DNA of 64,000 bases, from the NCBI GenBank assembly GCA_964398915.1, contig CAYNOR010000001.1, positions 1 through 64,000 of the forward strand. The letters run 5' to 3'. The position numbers were made by a program, and so were the translations under genes. Below, piece after piece: positions 34,562 to 43,849 of this stretch (position 1 is its first letter; each line of letters opens with the position of its first letter). This DNA is from Tichowtungia sp964398915. Its GTDB lineage: Bacteria; Verrucomicrobiota; Kiritimatiellia; Kiritimatiellales; Tichowtungiaceae. Under the pieces are notes generated by a model, which saw only the letters and a program-made list of their open reading frames with translations, did not search any database and had not been told where the DNA came from.

Positions 34562-36571
34562 ATGAGTAATAAAAAATCACTCGGGCTCATCTTAATTATC
34601 GCAGGACTCATCCTTCTCACCCTTACCGGCATACGCACAATCAGCAGCCCCGATATCTTTACGCATATCGCACTGGGACAAGCCCACAGCGTGCAAGCCG
34701 ACCCGCTCGCCTATACCATGACCGGTAAAACGTGGATTAACCTGAATCCGCTTTACAACAGTCTGGTTGCGCTTCTCTGGTCGCTGGGCGGCGCCGGTCT
34801 CGTTACGCTGGTTCACGTTCTGATTGTTCTGGCCTCTTTTCTGCTGATGTTCCGTTTCGGCAAAGAATGGGGCGGACCGCTGAGTCTCGGCTTGGCGCTA
34901 CTGCTCTGCTCCCGGCTGATGCTCCCCGTATTTAATCCGGCTCCGGTGGTATTCTTCATGCTCTTCACAGCCCTGTTTCTAACCCTGCTTTATCGCGTTC
35001 GAAATTTCAACCTGCTGGCAATTCTTCTGCTGGTTCTTCAAGTGCTTTGGACGAATATGCACCCATCCTTTCTTTTCGGCCCCGCGCTGATTTTATTCTT
35101 CGCGATCGAAAATTGGCAGGGACCCCGCGCAGGCTCGCGCACCACGATGGTGACACCGCTGACCGCTAAGCTTTTTTTCCTCGCCGCAGCGGCGCTTGCC
35201 GCAACATTAATCAATCCGAATCTGATCAACCTGCACCGGCACATCCTTGCCAACTGGACGTTGTTGACCGGTACGGAAAACCTGGAATGGATTTCCCTTT
35301 TCAGCAGTAATTTCCCGCAGGGCTTCATCAGCAGCCTGACCGTCTTTGCGCTGATTCTCGGTGCCGGCGGGCTGATCACTCTGCAAAAACGTCTTCCGTC
35401 GATGATCACCACACTGGCCCTGATCGGCGCATTTTTAACGGTGCGGTCAATCGGCTCCCTGCATCTGTTCGCCTTCCTCTCATTCCCCTTTATTGTACTC
35501 AGCTTCAGCGCCGTCAGCGAATATCTCGCCCGGACCATGACGACCCTTTTCAAGACCAACAAAACCAGGCTTCATGACGCGCTTTCTGTTGTTACGCTGA
35601 TTCTGATAATTGGTTCGATAGGATCTCTGGTTACCAACCGGTCTTACGCTGCCATTGGCAGTGCATCGCATTTCGGATTGGGCGTCGAAAAAGGCGCTTT
35701 TCCTGCCGAAGCATGCAGCATCCTGTCCCGTGATGATTTTCCGAAAAACATCCTCAATATCCCGCATGATGGCGGTTACATCGCCCTGCAGAACCCGGCG
35801 CGAAAAATTTTCTGCGACACGCGAACCTCCTTCTACGGCCCTGAATTCTACAAGACCCTTAACAGCGCATTGCTGGGTCAGGCTGGCGCGTGGCGCACTA
35901 TTCTCTCTGACTGGAATCCGCATGCCGTCGTCATGAACGGGTGCTGGCCGGATGCCGGGGCTCTGGCAAACCGCCTGATTGCCTCTACCAAATGGAAACT
36001 GGTCTATTTTGACGGAGCCACCGTCATTCTGGTGCGAAATCTGCCGGAATACGCCTCGCTGATCAACAATCCTGATATTCAGAAAAACGGCATAAAACTT
36101 CTTGAAACGGCTCATGAAAACTATGCGGAACAAAACAAGGGGTTTTTCAAAGCTGGCAATTCATCGCGGCTGATCGGCGCAGGCAGTGTTTATTTGGCCC
36201 TCAATCGTCCGCAGCAGGCGCAAGAGATTTATACAACGCTTGTTAAAAACTGTCCTGGTATGGCTGGTGCCTTACTCAATCTCGGGCAGAGTCTCATCCT
36301 GCAAAAACAGTTCGCCAAAGGCCTCGAATACATGGAAAAGGCTTCAAAAATCACGCCGCGAAACGGACGGGTCTGGATGGGTCTTTTTCAAGCCTACCGC
36401 CTGAAAGGCGACGAAGCTAAAGCCCGTAATGCGGCTGATCAGCTCAATAAATTCTTCCGGGCTGAAAAGGCAACCGTTGAGGAACAGGAAGCCGCCACGC
36501 AAAAGAAAGCGGCTCCGAAACCGGAACAGAAAGCCGAGTTGGAAGTTGAACTGCCGACCCAGTTGAAATAA
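34562..36571 (+). CDS. GT-C-like polytopic membrane protein with C-terminal TPRs
   Basis: A 669-residue protein whose first 375 residues contain about ten membrane helices. The first extracytoplasmic loop reads SSPDIFTHIALGQ, then ADPLAYTMTGKTWINLNPL, a layout seen in GT-C-type glycosyltransferase-like proteins of PVC bacteria, where Asp and His follow helix 1. A periplasmic region (about 375-510) and TPR-like helices (about 530-630, for example YLALNRPQQAQEIYTTLV) follow, then a Lys/Glu/Pro-rich tail. The start at 34562 has GGGAG about 12 bases upstream. The substrate is unknown. Its architecture parallels the TMTC-like gene at 504-2216 but the sequences are not close. Confidence 0.65.
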   Translation: MSNKKSLGLILIIAGLILLTLTGIRTISSPDIFTHIALGQAHSVQADPLAYTMTGKTWINLNPLYNSLVALLWSLGGAGLVTLVHVLIVLASFLLMFRFGKEWGGPLSLGLALLLCSRLMLPVFNPAPVVFFMLFTALFLTLLYRVRNFNLLAILLLVLQVLWTNMHPSFLFGPALILFFAIENWQGPRAGSRTTMVTPLTAKLFFLAAAALAATLINPNLINLHRHILANWTLLTGTENLEWISLFSSNFPQGFISSLTVFALILGAGGLITLQKRLPSMITTLALIGAFLTVRSIGSLHLFAFLSFPFIVLSFSAVSEYLARTMTTLFKTNKTRLHDALSVVTLILIIGSIGSLVTNRSYAAIGSASHFGLGVEKGAFPAEACSILSRDDFPKNILNIPHDGGYIALQNPARKIFCDTRTSFYGPEFYKTLNSALLGQAGAWRTILSDWNPHAVVMNGCWPDAGALANRLIASTKWKLVYFDGATVILVRNLPEYASLINNPDIQKNGIKLLETAHENYAEQNKGFFKAGNSSRLIGAGSVYLALNRPQQAQEIYTTLVKNCPGMAGALLNLGQSLILQKQFAKGLEYMEKASKITPRNGRVWMGLFQAYRLKGDEAKARNAADQLNKFFRAEKATVEEQEAATQKKAAPKPEQKAELEVELPTQLK

Positions 36572-36664
36572 CGGCCTGATTTTTTAGAAGAACTTCAGGA
36601 CACCGCCCGCTTTTTAGAGCTTTTCAGGTTCTATTTCGGCCTTTAGTTCCCTACTCTGTCCGGC

Positions 36665-37600
36665 ATGCACCTACTCAACAGCCTGTTACCGATTTTTTTG
36701 ATTATTGCACTCGGCAAAATCCTTTGCCGGACCGGTTTTTTTTCGGAAAATCTGTCCAAAAGTTTGAACCGCCTCACCTACTGGATCGCCCTGCCGGCCC
36801 TTCTGATTGATAAGGTATCCAGCGCTACATTCAACTCCGGCGATGTCTCCCGCCTGTCGCTGCTTCTGGTTCTGGCCACAGTCGGTTCGGTGCTGACCGC
36901 ATATACCGCCACATTCATCTTCAAGCTGAACCGCCGTGCCACCGGTGCGTTCGTGCAGGGCTCGATGCGCTCCAATAATGCCTTTATCGGACTACCCGTT
37001 ATCATTTATTCCATGTCTATGCTGAACCCTGACATTTCAGCGCTAGCAACCGTCGCGCTGGCCCCTTCCATTCTGTTTTACAACTTCCTTTCCGTACTGA
37101 TTCTGGTTATTCACGGTGACCGAAAAAAAATGAGTCTGGGAGCCACGATACTGCTGTTCATGAAACAGCTTCTGCTCAACCCGTTGCTTATTGCCTGTGC
37201 GATAGGTCTGCTCTTAAACGGACTGAAAATCGCTCTGCCGGTCGCGATTCAAAGCGCAGTGAAGGCACTGGGAGACACCTCGCTGGCACTGGCACTGCTA
37301 AGTATCGGCGCTTCTCTTTCGTTCAAGGGTATCCGCACCGGCCTGACCGCATCAGTCACAGCAGCCGGAATCAAAGTGTTCGTCCAGCCCCTGATCGGTC
37401 TGGGCCTGGCCGTACTCTGGAATGTCCCGCCCGTCGAACGGCAGATTCTGCTGATCTATCTCGCCTGCCCGACCGCCGTGGCCAGCTATGTTATGGCTGA
37501 TATTTTCAACAGCGACCGGGACCTCGCGGCGCACATCATTGTCATCAGCACACTGCTTTCCATTGTTTCACTGGCCGCAGTCCTTGCACTGGGAGGATAA
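36665..37600 (+). CDS. AEC-family (auxin efflux carrier-like) transporter
   Basis: A 311-residue membrane protein with ten helices in two halves, typical of the AEC family, which in bacteria includes malate and other organic-acid permeases. The pattern LPIFLIIALGKILCRTGFF at the N-terminus, GSMRSNNAFIGLPV in the middle and CPTAVASYVMADIFN near the end matches the family. No strong ribosome binding site precedes the ATG. The aldo/keto reductase gene starts 4 bases after its stop, so the two are cotranscribed. The substrate is unknown. Confidence 0.88.
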   Translation: MHLLNSLLPIFLIIALGKILCRTGFFSENLSKSLNRLTYWIALPALLIDKVSSATFNSGDVSRLSLLLVLATVGSVLTAYTATFIFKLNRRATGAFVQGSMRSNNAFIGLPVIIYSMSMLNPDISALATVALAPSILFYNFLSVLILVIHGDRKKMSLGATILLFMKQLLLNPLLIACAIGLLLNGLKIALPVAIQSAVKALGDTSLALALLSIGASLSFKGIRTGLTASVTAAGIKVFVQPLIGLGLAVLWNVPPVERQILLIYLACPTAVASYVMADIFNSDRDLAAHIIVISTLLSIVSLAAVLALGG

Positions 37601-37603
37601 AAA

Positions 37604-38791
37604 GTGACCGTACCAAAAAGACGCTTCGGAAAAACCAATCTGCAAATACCCGTTCTCACCTGCGGCGGCATGCGCTACCAGCAAAGCTGGCAGGACGACG
37701 AGGCCGCCCGTCAATCTGTCACGGAAGAAAACCAGAAAAATCTGGAAGCCACCGTCCGTTACGCACTCGACCTCGGCATCAACCATATTGAAACCGCCCG
37801 CGGTTACGGCACCTCTGAACATCAGCTCGGGAAATTTCTGCCGGCCCTTCCGCGCGATAAAATGATCGTTCAAACAAAACTCGGCCCCAAAGACACCCCC
37901 TCCGAATTTTTGGAAGCATTCGAAACCTCCATGGCGGCGCTCAAACTGGAATACGTCGACTTACTCTCGATTCACGGCATCAACAATGAAGAAACCCTGC
38001 AGCAGGCGCTGAAAAGCATGCCCGCGCTCCAGCAACTCAAAAAAGAAGGTCGTTGCCGTCACATCGGGTTTTCAACACATGGCGCACCCGACATCGTCAT
38101 CAAAGCCATCCAGACCGGCCTGTTCGAATATGTCAATCTGCACTGGTATTTTGTCTATCATCCAACCACCTGGGCCTCAGTTGAAGCGGCCGCCGGACAG
38201 GACATGGGCGTATTCATCATCAGTCCGGTCGACAAAGGCGGAAAACTCTACGAGCCGCCGCCGAAACTGATTGATCTCTGTCAGCCGCTCACTCCGATGG
38301 CCTTCAACGACCTCTACTGTCTGTGCCGCCCAGAAGTTCACACCCTCTCCATCGGTGCCGCCCGCCCGTCTGACTTTGCCGAACACGTCACCACCGTCGG
38401 CCGGATGGACGAAAAGTTTCCAATCGTTGAAAAAATTCAAAAGCGGATTTTTCAATCCATGGAAAAAACGCTTGGCGCCGACTGGGTACATCACTGGCAC
38501 GAAGGGCTGCCGCGCTGGCAGGAAACCCCGGGCGAAATAAATATACCTGAAATTCTGCGCCTCTGGACTTTCGCCAAAGGACTCGATATGACGGCTTTCG
38601 GCAGAATGCGTTACAACCTCATGGGCCAGGCCGAACACTGGTTCCCCGGACAACAGGCAGCCGAATTCAAAAAAGAAGACCTCAAGCCGGTTCTTGAAAA
38701 AAGCCGGTTTGCCGACCGTATTCCCGAAATCCTCCGCGAAGCCCACGCCATGCTTCACGACGAACCGAAAAAACGTCTCAGCGAATCTTAG
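37604..38791 (+). CDS. Aldo/keto reductase
   Basis: A 395-residue NADPH-dependent aldo/keto reductase. The active-site tetrad is recognisable: Tyr in ETARGYGTSE (with Glu where most members have Asp), Lys in QTKLGP and His in LSIHGIN. The usual C-terminal ferredoxin-like CxxCxxC of the longer relatives is missing. The C-terminal 130 residues are helical and not obviously catalytic. The start codon is GTG with GGGAGG seven bases upstream, inside the end of the transporter gene. The 3' end overlaps the convergent porin gene by four bases. Confidence 0.88.
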   Translation: MTVPKRRFGKTNLQIPVLTCGGMRYQQSWQDDEAARQSVTEENQKNLEATVRYALDLGINHIETARGYGTSEHQLGKFLPALPRDKMIVQTKLGPKDTPSEFLEAFETSMAALKLEYVDLLSIHGINNEETLQQALKSMPALQQLKKEGRCRHIGFSTHGAPDIVIKAIQTGLFEYVNLHWYFVYHPTTWASVEAAAGQDMGVFIISPVDKGGKLYEPPPKLIDLCQPLTPMAFNDLYCLCRPEVHTLSIGAARPSDFAEHVTTVGRMDEKFPIVEKIQKRIFQSMEKTLGADWVHHWHEGLPRWQETPGEINIPEILRLWTFAKGLDMTAFGRMRYNLMGQAEHWFPGQQAAEFKKEDLKPVLEKSRFADRIPEILREAHAMLHDEPKKRLSES

Positions 38792-40008
38792 AACTCGTAC
38801 GTCATGAAGAGGCGGGAATCCGTGGCGGTGGTATCTTCACCGTTACGTCTGCCGTCGCGATATGCGGCCCCGCATTTGACGGCCACAGACAAATGCTCAT
38901 TAATCGGCTGTTTGACGACAAAGTTAACTTCCTGCCCGTCATACGCCGTCCGGCTGTGATCCTGCCAGGTGTAATTGTAGAGCATATAGAGAAACGTTTT
39001 GCCGATTTTCGTTGTAGCTTTTAAGTACGCGCTGTCCGACCCGCCATTAAAATGGCCCGGATAAACCATCAGCGAATTGCCGAGCGGATGATTCAGTCCG
39101 GTGGTCATTTCATGAAAAACCATATCGCCGCCGTGAACGCTGAACCAGCCGGGCTCAAACGTAACTCCGCCAACCTTTTGTTCAACAGCGAGACTGAACA
39201 TGTCGGAATTAAAGGAGGCATTTTCATCCGCCGTCTGCACTGAGTTTGCATGTTGGAAATAACTCAGCAGAGCGGTTTTGTCCGTCAATGCATACCGCAC
39301 TCGTCCGCCGGTGACATTGGCAATGTCATGCACATACGCCTCATATAAAGCCACCTCGAGATTGGTCACGCCGGTAAATACCGCTTCGCCCCATGAAATC
39401 CCGTGACTGTCACATCCCCGGCCCTGTGCGAGCACCTCATCAAAATCGTTGAAATTCCAGCCGTCTTCATCATCCAGAACATTGCTCAGCCGGAACGCAT
39501 GGCCGACCGTGAGAGCCAGGCCGGGAATATCTTTAGTAGTCAGCTGAACCGCTTCAACCGAACGCGGCTTCTGACGGATTTCATCGGCGCGGAACAATTC
39601 TCCGTTGATCACCTGCCGTCCGGCTTTAATAAACGTATTGGTCAGCCCGATGCTTTCAAAACGGTATTTAACCCATGCTTCGTTCAGAATATTCACCCGG
39701 CCGTTCTGCACCCGCGTTTTGCCGTTGTTACTGTCTTTACTGGCATCCAGCGGCTCCACATAAATACCGGTCGCACCGAAACTGAACCCGGCGGCTTCCG
39801 GCGAGGTATAGCCGATCAGCAATCCCGCTGTCGTGGAATAGGCATCATCAGGCACCGCATTCTCATAATCGCGGTACATGGAAAGAGTCTGCAGCCGCGC
39901 ATTCCAGGTTCCGTACCCGAGATCATTCACCGGCTTCAGCAGACTTTCAGCGAACACCCCGGCGCACAAAGCCGCCAGTGATACAAACAACAGAGTTTTC
40001 TTCATCAT
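38788..40008 (-). CDS. Outer-membrane porin (OprD-like beta-barrel)
   Basis: A 406-residue exported protein with a clear signal peptide (MMKKTLLFVSLAALCAGVFA, cleavage near 20-21), then alternating amphipathic strands and a C-terminal Phe (LFMTYEF), the outer-membrane insertion signal. Features such as LNEAWVKYRF, FIKAGRQVINGELFRADEIR and YLKATTKIGKTFLYMLYNYTW resemble OprD-type or related porins for small solutes. GGGAG lies 8 bases before the ATG at 40008. The specificity is unknown. Convergent with the aldo/keto reductase gene. Confidence 0.8.
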   Translation of the reverse strand: MMKKTLLFVSLAALCAGVFAESLLKPVNDLGYGTWNARLQTLSMYRDYENAVPDDAYSTTAGLLIGYTSPEAAGFSFGATGIYVEPLDASKDSNNGKTRVQNGRVNILNEAWVKYRFESIGLTNTFIKAGRQVINGELFRADEIRQKPRSVEAVQLTTKDIPGLALTVGHAFRLSNVLDDEDGWNFNDFDEVLAQGRGCDSHGISWGEAVFTGVTNLEVALYEAYVHDIANVTGGRVRYALTDKTALLSYFQHANSVQTADENASFNSDMFSLAVEQKVGGVTFEPGWFSVHGGDMVFHEMTTGLNHPLGNSLMVYPGHFNGGSDSAYLKATTKIGKTFLYMLYNYTWQDHSRTAYDGQEVNFVVKQPINEHLSVAVKCGAAYRDGRRNGEDTTATDSRLFMTYEF

Positions 40009-40121
40009 CACAAAATCTCCCGGCCCCGGTTTCGTAAAAGGCCGCATTCTTATCTTTTTGACAACACGACCGCAAACATGATTTCTATTCGCCTTCACCC
40101 GCAACTCAACCGGAGATTCAA

Positions 40122-40436
40122 ATGAGCGAATTTAAAAACGTAACCGTAGTGAAAAAAGCCAACGTCTATTTTGACGGAAAAGTCACCAGCCGCACCGTCC
40201 TGTTCGCCGACGGCACTAAAAAGACTCTCGGCATCATGATGCCCGGCGACTATGAATTCGGCACCGAAGCCGCAGAAATCATGGAAATGCTCGGCGGTCA
40301 GATGGACGTACTCCTGCCCGGCGAAACAAAGTGGAAAACCTTCAAAGCAGGCGAAGCCTACCAGGTTCCGGCCAACAGCAGGTTTAAGCTGAAAGTCCCC
40401 GTCGTCGCCGACTACTGCTGTTCCTATCTGAACTAA
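40122..40436 (+). CDS. ppnP: Pyrimidine/purine nucleoside phosphorylase
   Basis: A 104-residue cupin of the PpnP (YaiE, DUF1255) family, which phosphorolyses several nucleosides. The family signature is clear: NVYFDGKVTSRTVLFADG, TLGIMMPGDYEFGTEAAEIM and the C-terminal VPANSRFKLKV ... DYCCSYL. GGAG precedes the ATG. It is followed by a convergent gene 6 bases from its stop and is divergent from the porin gene, so it is monocistronic. Confidence 0.95.
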   Translation: MSEFKNVTVVKKANVYFDGKVTSRTVLFADGTKKTLGIMMPGDYEFGTEAAEIMEMLGGQMDVLLPGETKWKTFKAGEAYQVPANSRFKLKVPVVADYCCSYLN

Positions 40437-40442
40437 TCGGGC

Positions 40443-42488
40443 TTACCGCGCCGGAACAAACTCGAATCCGGAAAGGGTCAAATCCACCGAAACGGGTGAG
40501 AGCTGATCGCCGAACCGAACAACCAGCTCAGTGACACTTTCCAGCCCCGGCGTGGCAGGCAGCGGGATACGGATTTCTTTCTCGGACTCCGCGGCATCGA
40601 ACCGGGCAAAAATCTCATTCTGAAACGCCATCGGTCCGCCGGCCAGCGTGATGACCGTGTTCAGCGGTCTCGCCGCGCGATAGTGAATCAGCAGCGCACC
40701 GTTCGATAGACTGACCGGCTTCGGCAGTTTTACCGTTACCGCGCCATTACGCACCGCATCGCCGCGCAACCGAAACCCATTCTTCCAGTGCACTCCTTCC
40801 AGACTGTCGCCGGCCGGGCTCCATGAAATCCACTGCGGGCCGTCCAATAAATCAACCGCAACAGATTCGCCGCCCTGCACTTTAGAAAGCGACGTGACTC
40901 CCTGCCAGGTCAGATAGCGCTGCATATTTTCCTCGGCCGAACCGATACCGCCCAGAATCAGCGCCAGCGTGTGCGCAGCGGTCTGAAATTCAATCGCCTT
41001 ATTCTGCGTCGTGTTGAACCCTTCCCACGGACCGTGGTCAGTGAAAAGCAGCTGGATCGTTTTCCAATGTTTGGAAAGAAGCTCTTCAACCTGATCCGGT
41101 GCGACTTCATAAGCAACACCCAGTGTGTAAAGCGACGGCGCATTGGTAATACGCAGATGATCCGTCACCGCGACATCCGGAATGCCGATGTCCCCGGTAT
41201 ACTCCACGCCGTTGCCGCTGTAGGCCTCACTTAAAAAGCCGGGCAGTTTATTCCGGGATGAAAAATCAAGATTGATCGCCACCGAATTTTCCAGATTCTC
41301 CCGCCAGCCCGGCGCATCCAGCTCCTGCATAAACAGCGACAGTCCCAGCGATTGGAACGACGAGCCGTGCCACGTCGCCAGCGTATATAAATCACGTCCG
41401 TCCGTCATGCGGTACGGCTTGATTTTAAAACCGGAGTTCTTCACGGCATCCGCAGGAAAATCGAACCGCTGCACCACAAAACAGAGCGGACCGCGGAATT
41501 CGTTCACAAAATAATTCATCCGTCCGGTAATCCACTTGCCGTTACTGTCCTCCCAGCCGGAAAAGCGGTCTTTCGTCGCGTTCCAGCCAAATGTAAAGGT
41601 TCCGGACGGTTCATCGTAAAGGTAGCGATAGCCCTCCTCCTGCCGCGCAATAAACTGTTCGAGTTTTTCGCACAACTCAATCGCCGCCGGATCAGCCTTG
41701 ACCGAAGAATGCCGCAACGCGCCGAAGGCTTTAGCAGCCGACGCTGTGAGGTTGGCATTATCACCGAAAATAATCTGCACCACGCGCGTATCCAGCACCG
41801 CCATAATCTGTGCACAAATATTGCTCTCGGCAAAGGGCGCCAGCTCGCCGGTGAAAAACTTATCACCGTATTCCCCTTTGCGCGGAACCTTGGCGAATGA
41901 ACCGTCCTGTTGCGGGAAAATCCATTTGCGGGCAACCAAAGCATCCCAGATTTGAACCGCCTGCTCCTCACCGAAGGCGGCGACAAACTTCTGTTTCTCC
42001 ACTTCATCGCTCAACGGACCGATACGACCCGACGGCCCGAACCCTAAGAAATTACCAAGAAGTCCCTTGGCGCTCACCTTTGGATCTTGCTGATCGGCCA
42101 GCAGACTGGACACCGCCAGCGAAAGACGACTGAGCGCCTCTTCGCGCGAAATGTACGGATTGTCTGCATAGCCCGCTGCAATATTCGCCAGCAGCTCGAT
42201 CCACTCGCCGATGGCAGTCAATTGTGTGAACGAGCGCAAATAAAGTCCGCGCTCCGAATCCTGATTCCAACCCTCCACCGGATAACCGGAAGCCGGGTCA
42301 ATCAGACCGTGCTCCGGCTTGAGGTAGCCCATCGCGTTTGCCAGCAGCGTCTGCATGTGCGCATGCTCCGGCTTCACCAGCGGAAAAAGAAACTCATCCG
42401 GACAAACAGGCGCTTCCGGCGGCACAACATGCGCACAGCCCGCACCCAGCATCACTCCCAGAGCCAAAACAGAAAGAAATCGTTTCAT
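40443..42488 (-). CDS. Large lipoprotein, possibly carbohydrate-active (unrecognised)
   Basis: A 681-residue lipoprotein: the signal ends in GAGC (Cys18) and the mature protein is mostly helical up to about residue 540, followed by a beta-sandwich-like C-terminal domain (about 550-680). Aromatic-rich segments such as GYPVEGWNQDSERGLYLRS, HDGPWEGFNTTQNKAIEFQT-like and TLATWHGSSFQSLGLSLF suggest an (alpha/alpha) barrel of the kind found in glycoside hydrolases or lyases. I do not recognise a named family. It could act on a surface or periplasmic glucan, perhaps with the GH94 protein encoded 6 kb away, but this is only a guess. A palindrome copy lies at 41062-41076. Confidence 0.5.
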   Translation of the reverse strand: MKRFLSVLALGVMLGAGCAHVVPPEAPVCPDEFLFPLVKPEHAHMQTLLANAMGYLKPEHGLIDPASGYPVEGWNQDSERGLYLRSFTQLTAIGEWIELLANIAAGYADNPYISREEALSRLSLAVSSLLADQQDPKVSAKGLLGNFLGFGPSGRIGPLSDEVEKQKFVAAFGEEQAVQIWDALVARKWIFPQQDGSFAKVPRKGEYGDKFFTGELAPFAESNICAQIMAVLDTRVVQIIFGDNANLTASAAKAFGALRHSSVKADPAAIELCEKLEQFIARQEEGYRYLYDEPSGTFTFGWNATKDRFSGWEDSNGKWITGRMNYFVNEFRGPLCFVVQRFDFPADAVKNSGFKIKPYRMTDGRDLYTLATWHGSSFQSLGLSLFMQELDAPGWRENLENSVAINLDFSSRNKLPGFLSEAYSGNGVEYTGDIGIPDVAVTDHLRITNAPSLYTLGVAYEVAPDQVEELLSKHWKTIQLLFTDHGPWEGFNTTQNKAIEFQTAAHTLALILGGIGSAEENMQRYLTWQGVTSLSKVQGGESVAVDLLDGPQWISWSPAGDSLEGVHWKNGFRLRGDAVRNGAVTVKLPKPVSLSNGALLIHYRAARPLNTVITLAGGPMAFQNEIFARFDAAESEKEIRIPLPATPGLESVTELVVRFGDQLSPVSVDLTLSGFEFVPAR

Positions 42489-42538
42489 GTGGGCCAGTCT
42501 ACCACGTCCCACGCTGGTTTCAGCTCAAATCCATCGGA

Positions 42539-43321
42539 TCACCTGTCAGACGCGTCCGACTTGTCAGACCTGTCAGACCCGTCAGACATTTTCACTAAAC
42601 CCCTGCACTCCGGATATCCGGAACAGCCCCAAAAAGCTTTCCCGGCATTTACCCCTTTTCCGGCGGTACGCTTGCGCGTTTCTTTGCCGCAAACCGGACA
42701 CGCCGGAGCCGCCGGTTCCTTCCCCGCTCTGGCCTGTGCCCGCGCAGCATAGCGCCTCTCGGTAAAGCCGCCGTGCTCGACAAAGTCGCGCCCCAGCTGC
42801 TCAACCTGACGGCGCAGCAGATACGCCGCCTGATTCACCGCGCACAGCATCGCATTCCCTGCAATCTCCGGATCAGCATGTTTCACAAAGTCCGACAAAC
42901 CCGTCAGACCAGTCAGACGAATGACCCCCTCTCTGACGGGCGGCAAATCCGGCGCCACATCGTGTTTTAACCGCTCACGCATCGCCAGTGCCTCCGGCGA
43001 ATCTTTCTGCCAGACGCGCAATCCGCGCTGAGTCAGAAAACTTCTGTAGTCCTTGAGCAGTTCATCCGAAAGACTGGCCCGCGCCACATTGGTCAACAGC
43101 ATTTCGCTTTTACGCGAGGTTGCTGATGCGCCGCTGCCTTCACTGATATTGCGAACCCCGCTGCGTGCCGCTTGAACCATCTGGTCATGAGTCCGCGAAC
43201 GCTTATCCACAAACCGGTCACAGAAAACCACCGTCGCATCATAAACCGTTTCAGCCACCTTATAACTGCGCAACTTCTCGTAGCCGCCGTGCGGCATAAG
43301 CGGACTGTTGGAATTATGCAT
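42539..43321 (-). CDS. Four-helix-bundle protein with topoisomerase-type zinc finger
   Basis: A 260-residue protein. Residues about 10-190 are the four-helix-bundle (S23/IVP-like) type, with SYKVAETVYDATVVFCDRF, the diagnostic VQAARSGVRNISEGSG and NAMLCAVNQAAYLLRRQVEQL. Residues 210-244 form a topoisomerase-type zinc ribbon, CPVCGKETRKRT and CSGYPECRG. The last 15 residues are five Ser-Asp-x units coded by a 9-bp tandem repeat. The same GTCAGAC unit, in another frame, recurs inside the gene at 42903-42918. AAGGAGG precedes the ATG. Such proteins are common in PVC genomes; the function is unknown. Confidence 0.8.
   Translation of the reverse strand: MHNSNSPLMPHGGYEKLRSYKVAETVYDATVVFCDRFVDKRSRTHDQMVQAARSGVRNISEGSGASATSRKSEMLLTNVARASLSDELLKDYRSFLTQRGLRVWQKDSPEALAMRERLKHDVAPDLPPVREGVIRLTGLTGLSDFVKHADPEIAGNAMLCAVNQAAYLLRRQVEQLGRDFVEHGGFTERRYAARAQARAGKEPAAPACPVCGKETRKRTAGKGVNAGKAFWGCSGYPECRGLVKMSDGSDRSDKSDASDR
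42545..42587. repeat. 9-bp tandem repeat (GTCAGAC units)
   Basis: Five copies of a 9-base unit with core GTCAGAC (one GTCCGAC) start at 42545, 42554, 42563, 42572 and 42581, in frame with the end of the four-helix-bundle gene, where they encode Ser-Asp-x. Two more units at exact 9-base spacing lie at 42903 and 42912, and a GTCCGAC is at 42890. Confidence 0.85.
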
Positions 43322-43469
43322 AGAGCCTCCTTAACTGAACCGGTTTTTAACCAATTCTTATAAAGTTTAAAAGCTCGATGCCGGTTTTTTTATTTCTACA
43401 GTCATCGAACAAGCCCGACTTGTGATACCTGATTTTGACTGCGGACTAAAAATCGCCTCAAATGCCGGA

Positions 43470-43574
43470 TTACGAAACGGCCCCGGCTCCCTCTAATTGA
43501 AGCGCCTCTTCGGAAACCAATGCGCGGTATTCCTCAGTCAGCTGCTGACAGATGACGGACGTCAGCGGATCCAT
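43470..43574 (-). CDS. Small overlapping ORF (34 residues)
   Basis: A 34-residue frame, MDPLTSVICQQLTEEYRALV then an acidic tail, that starts inside the end of the remnant described next and ends at TAA. Its charged helical composition and the 13-base overlap with the upstream frame look like compact phage gene layout. No homologue is recalled. Given the decayed surroundings, it may be a remnant, and support is limited to coding-like composition. Confidence 0.3.
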   Translation of the reverse strand: MDPLTSVICQQLTEEYRALVSEEALQLEGAGAVS

Positions 43575-43804
43575 GAGCCGATAGTCTTAAAAACAACAAG
43601 CAGCCCTTCGGGGTTTGTCGTTACAAGAACCGTAAGGGCTGTGAATAAAACCAGCGATGTTTTTTCAAGTTTGGTGACACGGCCATTGGTTTTGCTGGCC
43701 TGGGCGTGGATTTCTTCGAGCTTTTCATCGAGCGGTCGAAACGCTACTGGCAGCCGACCGGCAGCGAGCTGCCGCAGGTATCGGGTATTGCGACTCGAGG
43801 CAAA
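43562..43804 (-). pseudogene. Start-less small membrane protein remnant (holin-like)
   Basis: A frame of about 80 codons with no ATG, GTG or TTG start. It reads PLDEKLEEIHAQASKTNGRV, then TKLEKTSLVLFTALTVLV and a short hydrophobic tail ending in WIR. The TNGRVTKLE motif followed by a membrane helix resembles small phage holin- or spanin-type proteins. The 5' end is missing, so it is likely a truncated gene. It sits in a 626-base space between the four-helix-bundle and Sel1 genes. Bases 43322-43469 hold nothing I can support. Confidence 0.4.
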
Positions 43805-43820
43805 TCATTAATTTATAGGA

Positions 43821-43846
43821 CCCCGGCGATGACCCCGGCGACTCCG
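43821..43846. repeat. Short GACCCCGGCGAT direct repeat
   Basis: GACCCCGGCGAT is followed at once by GACCCCGGCGAC, two 12-base units, just past the shifted stop of the Sel1 gene. Minor, but it lies at the edge of two damaged genes. Confidence 0.4.
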
Positions 43847-43849
43847 CCA

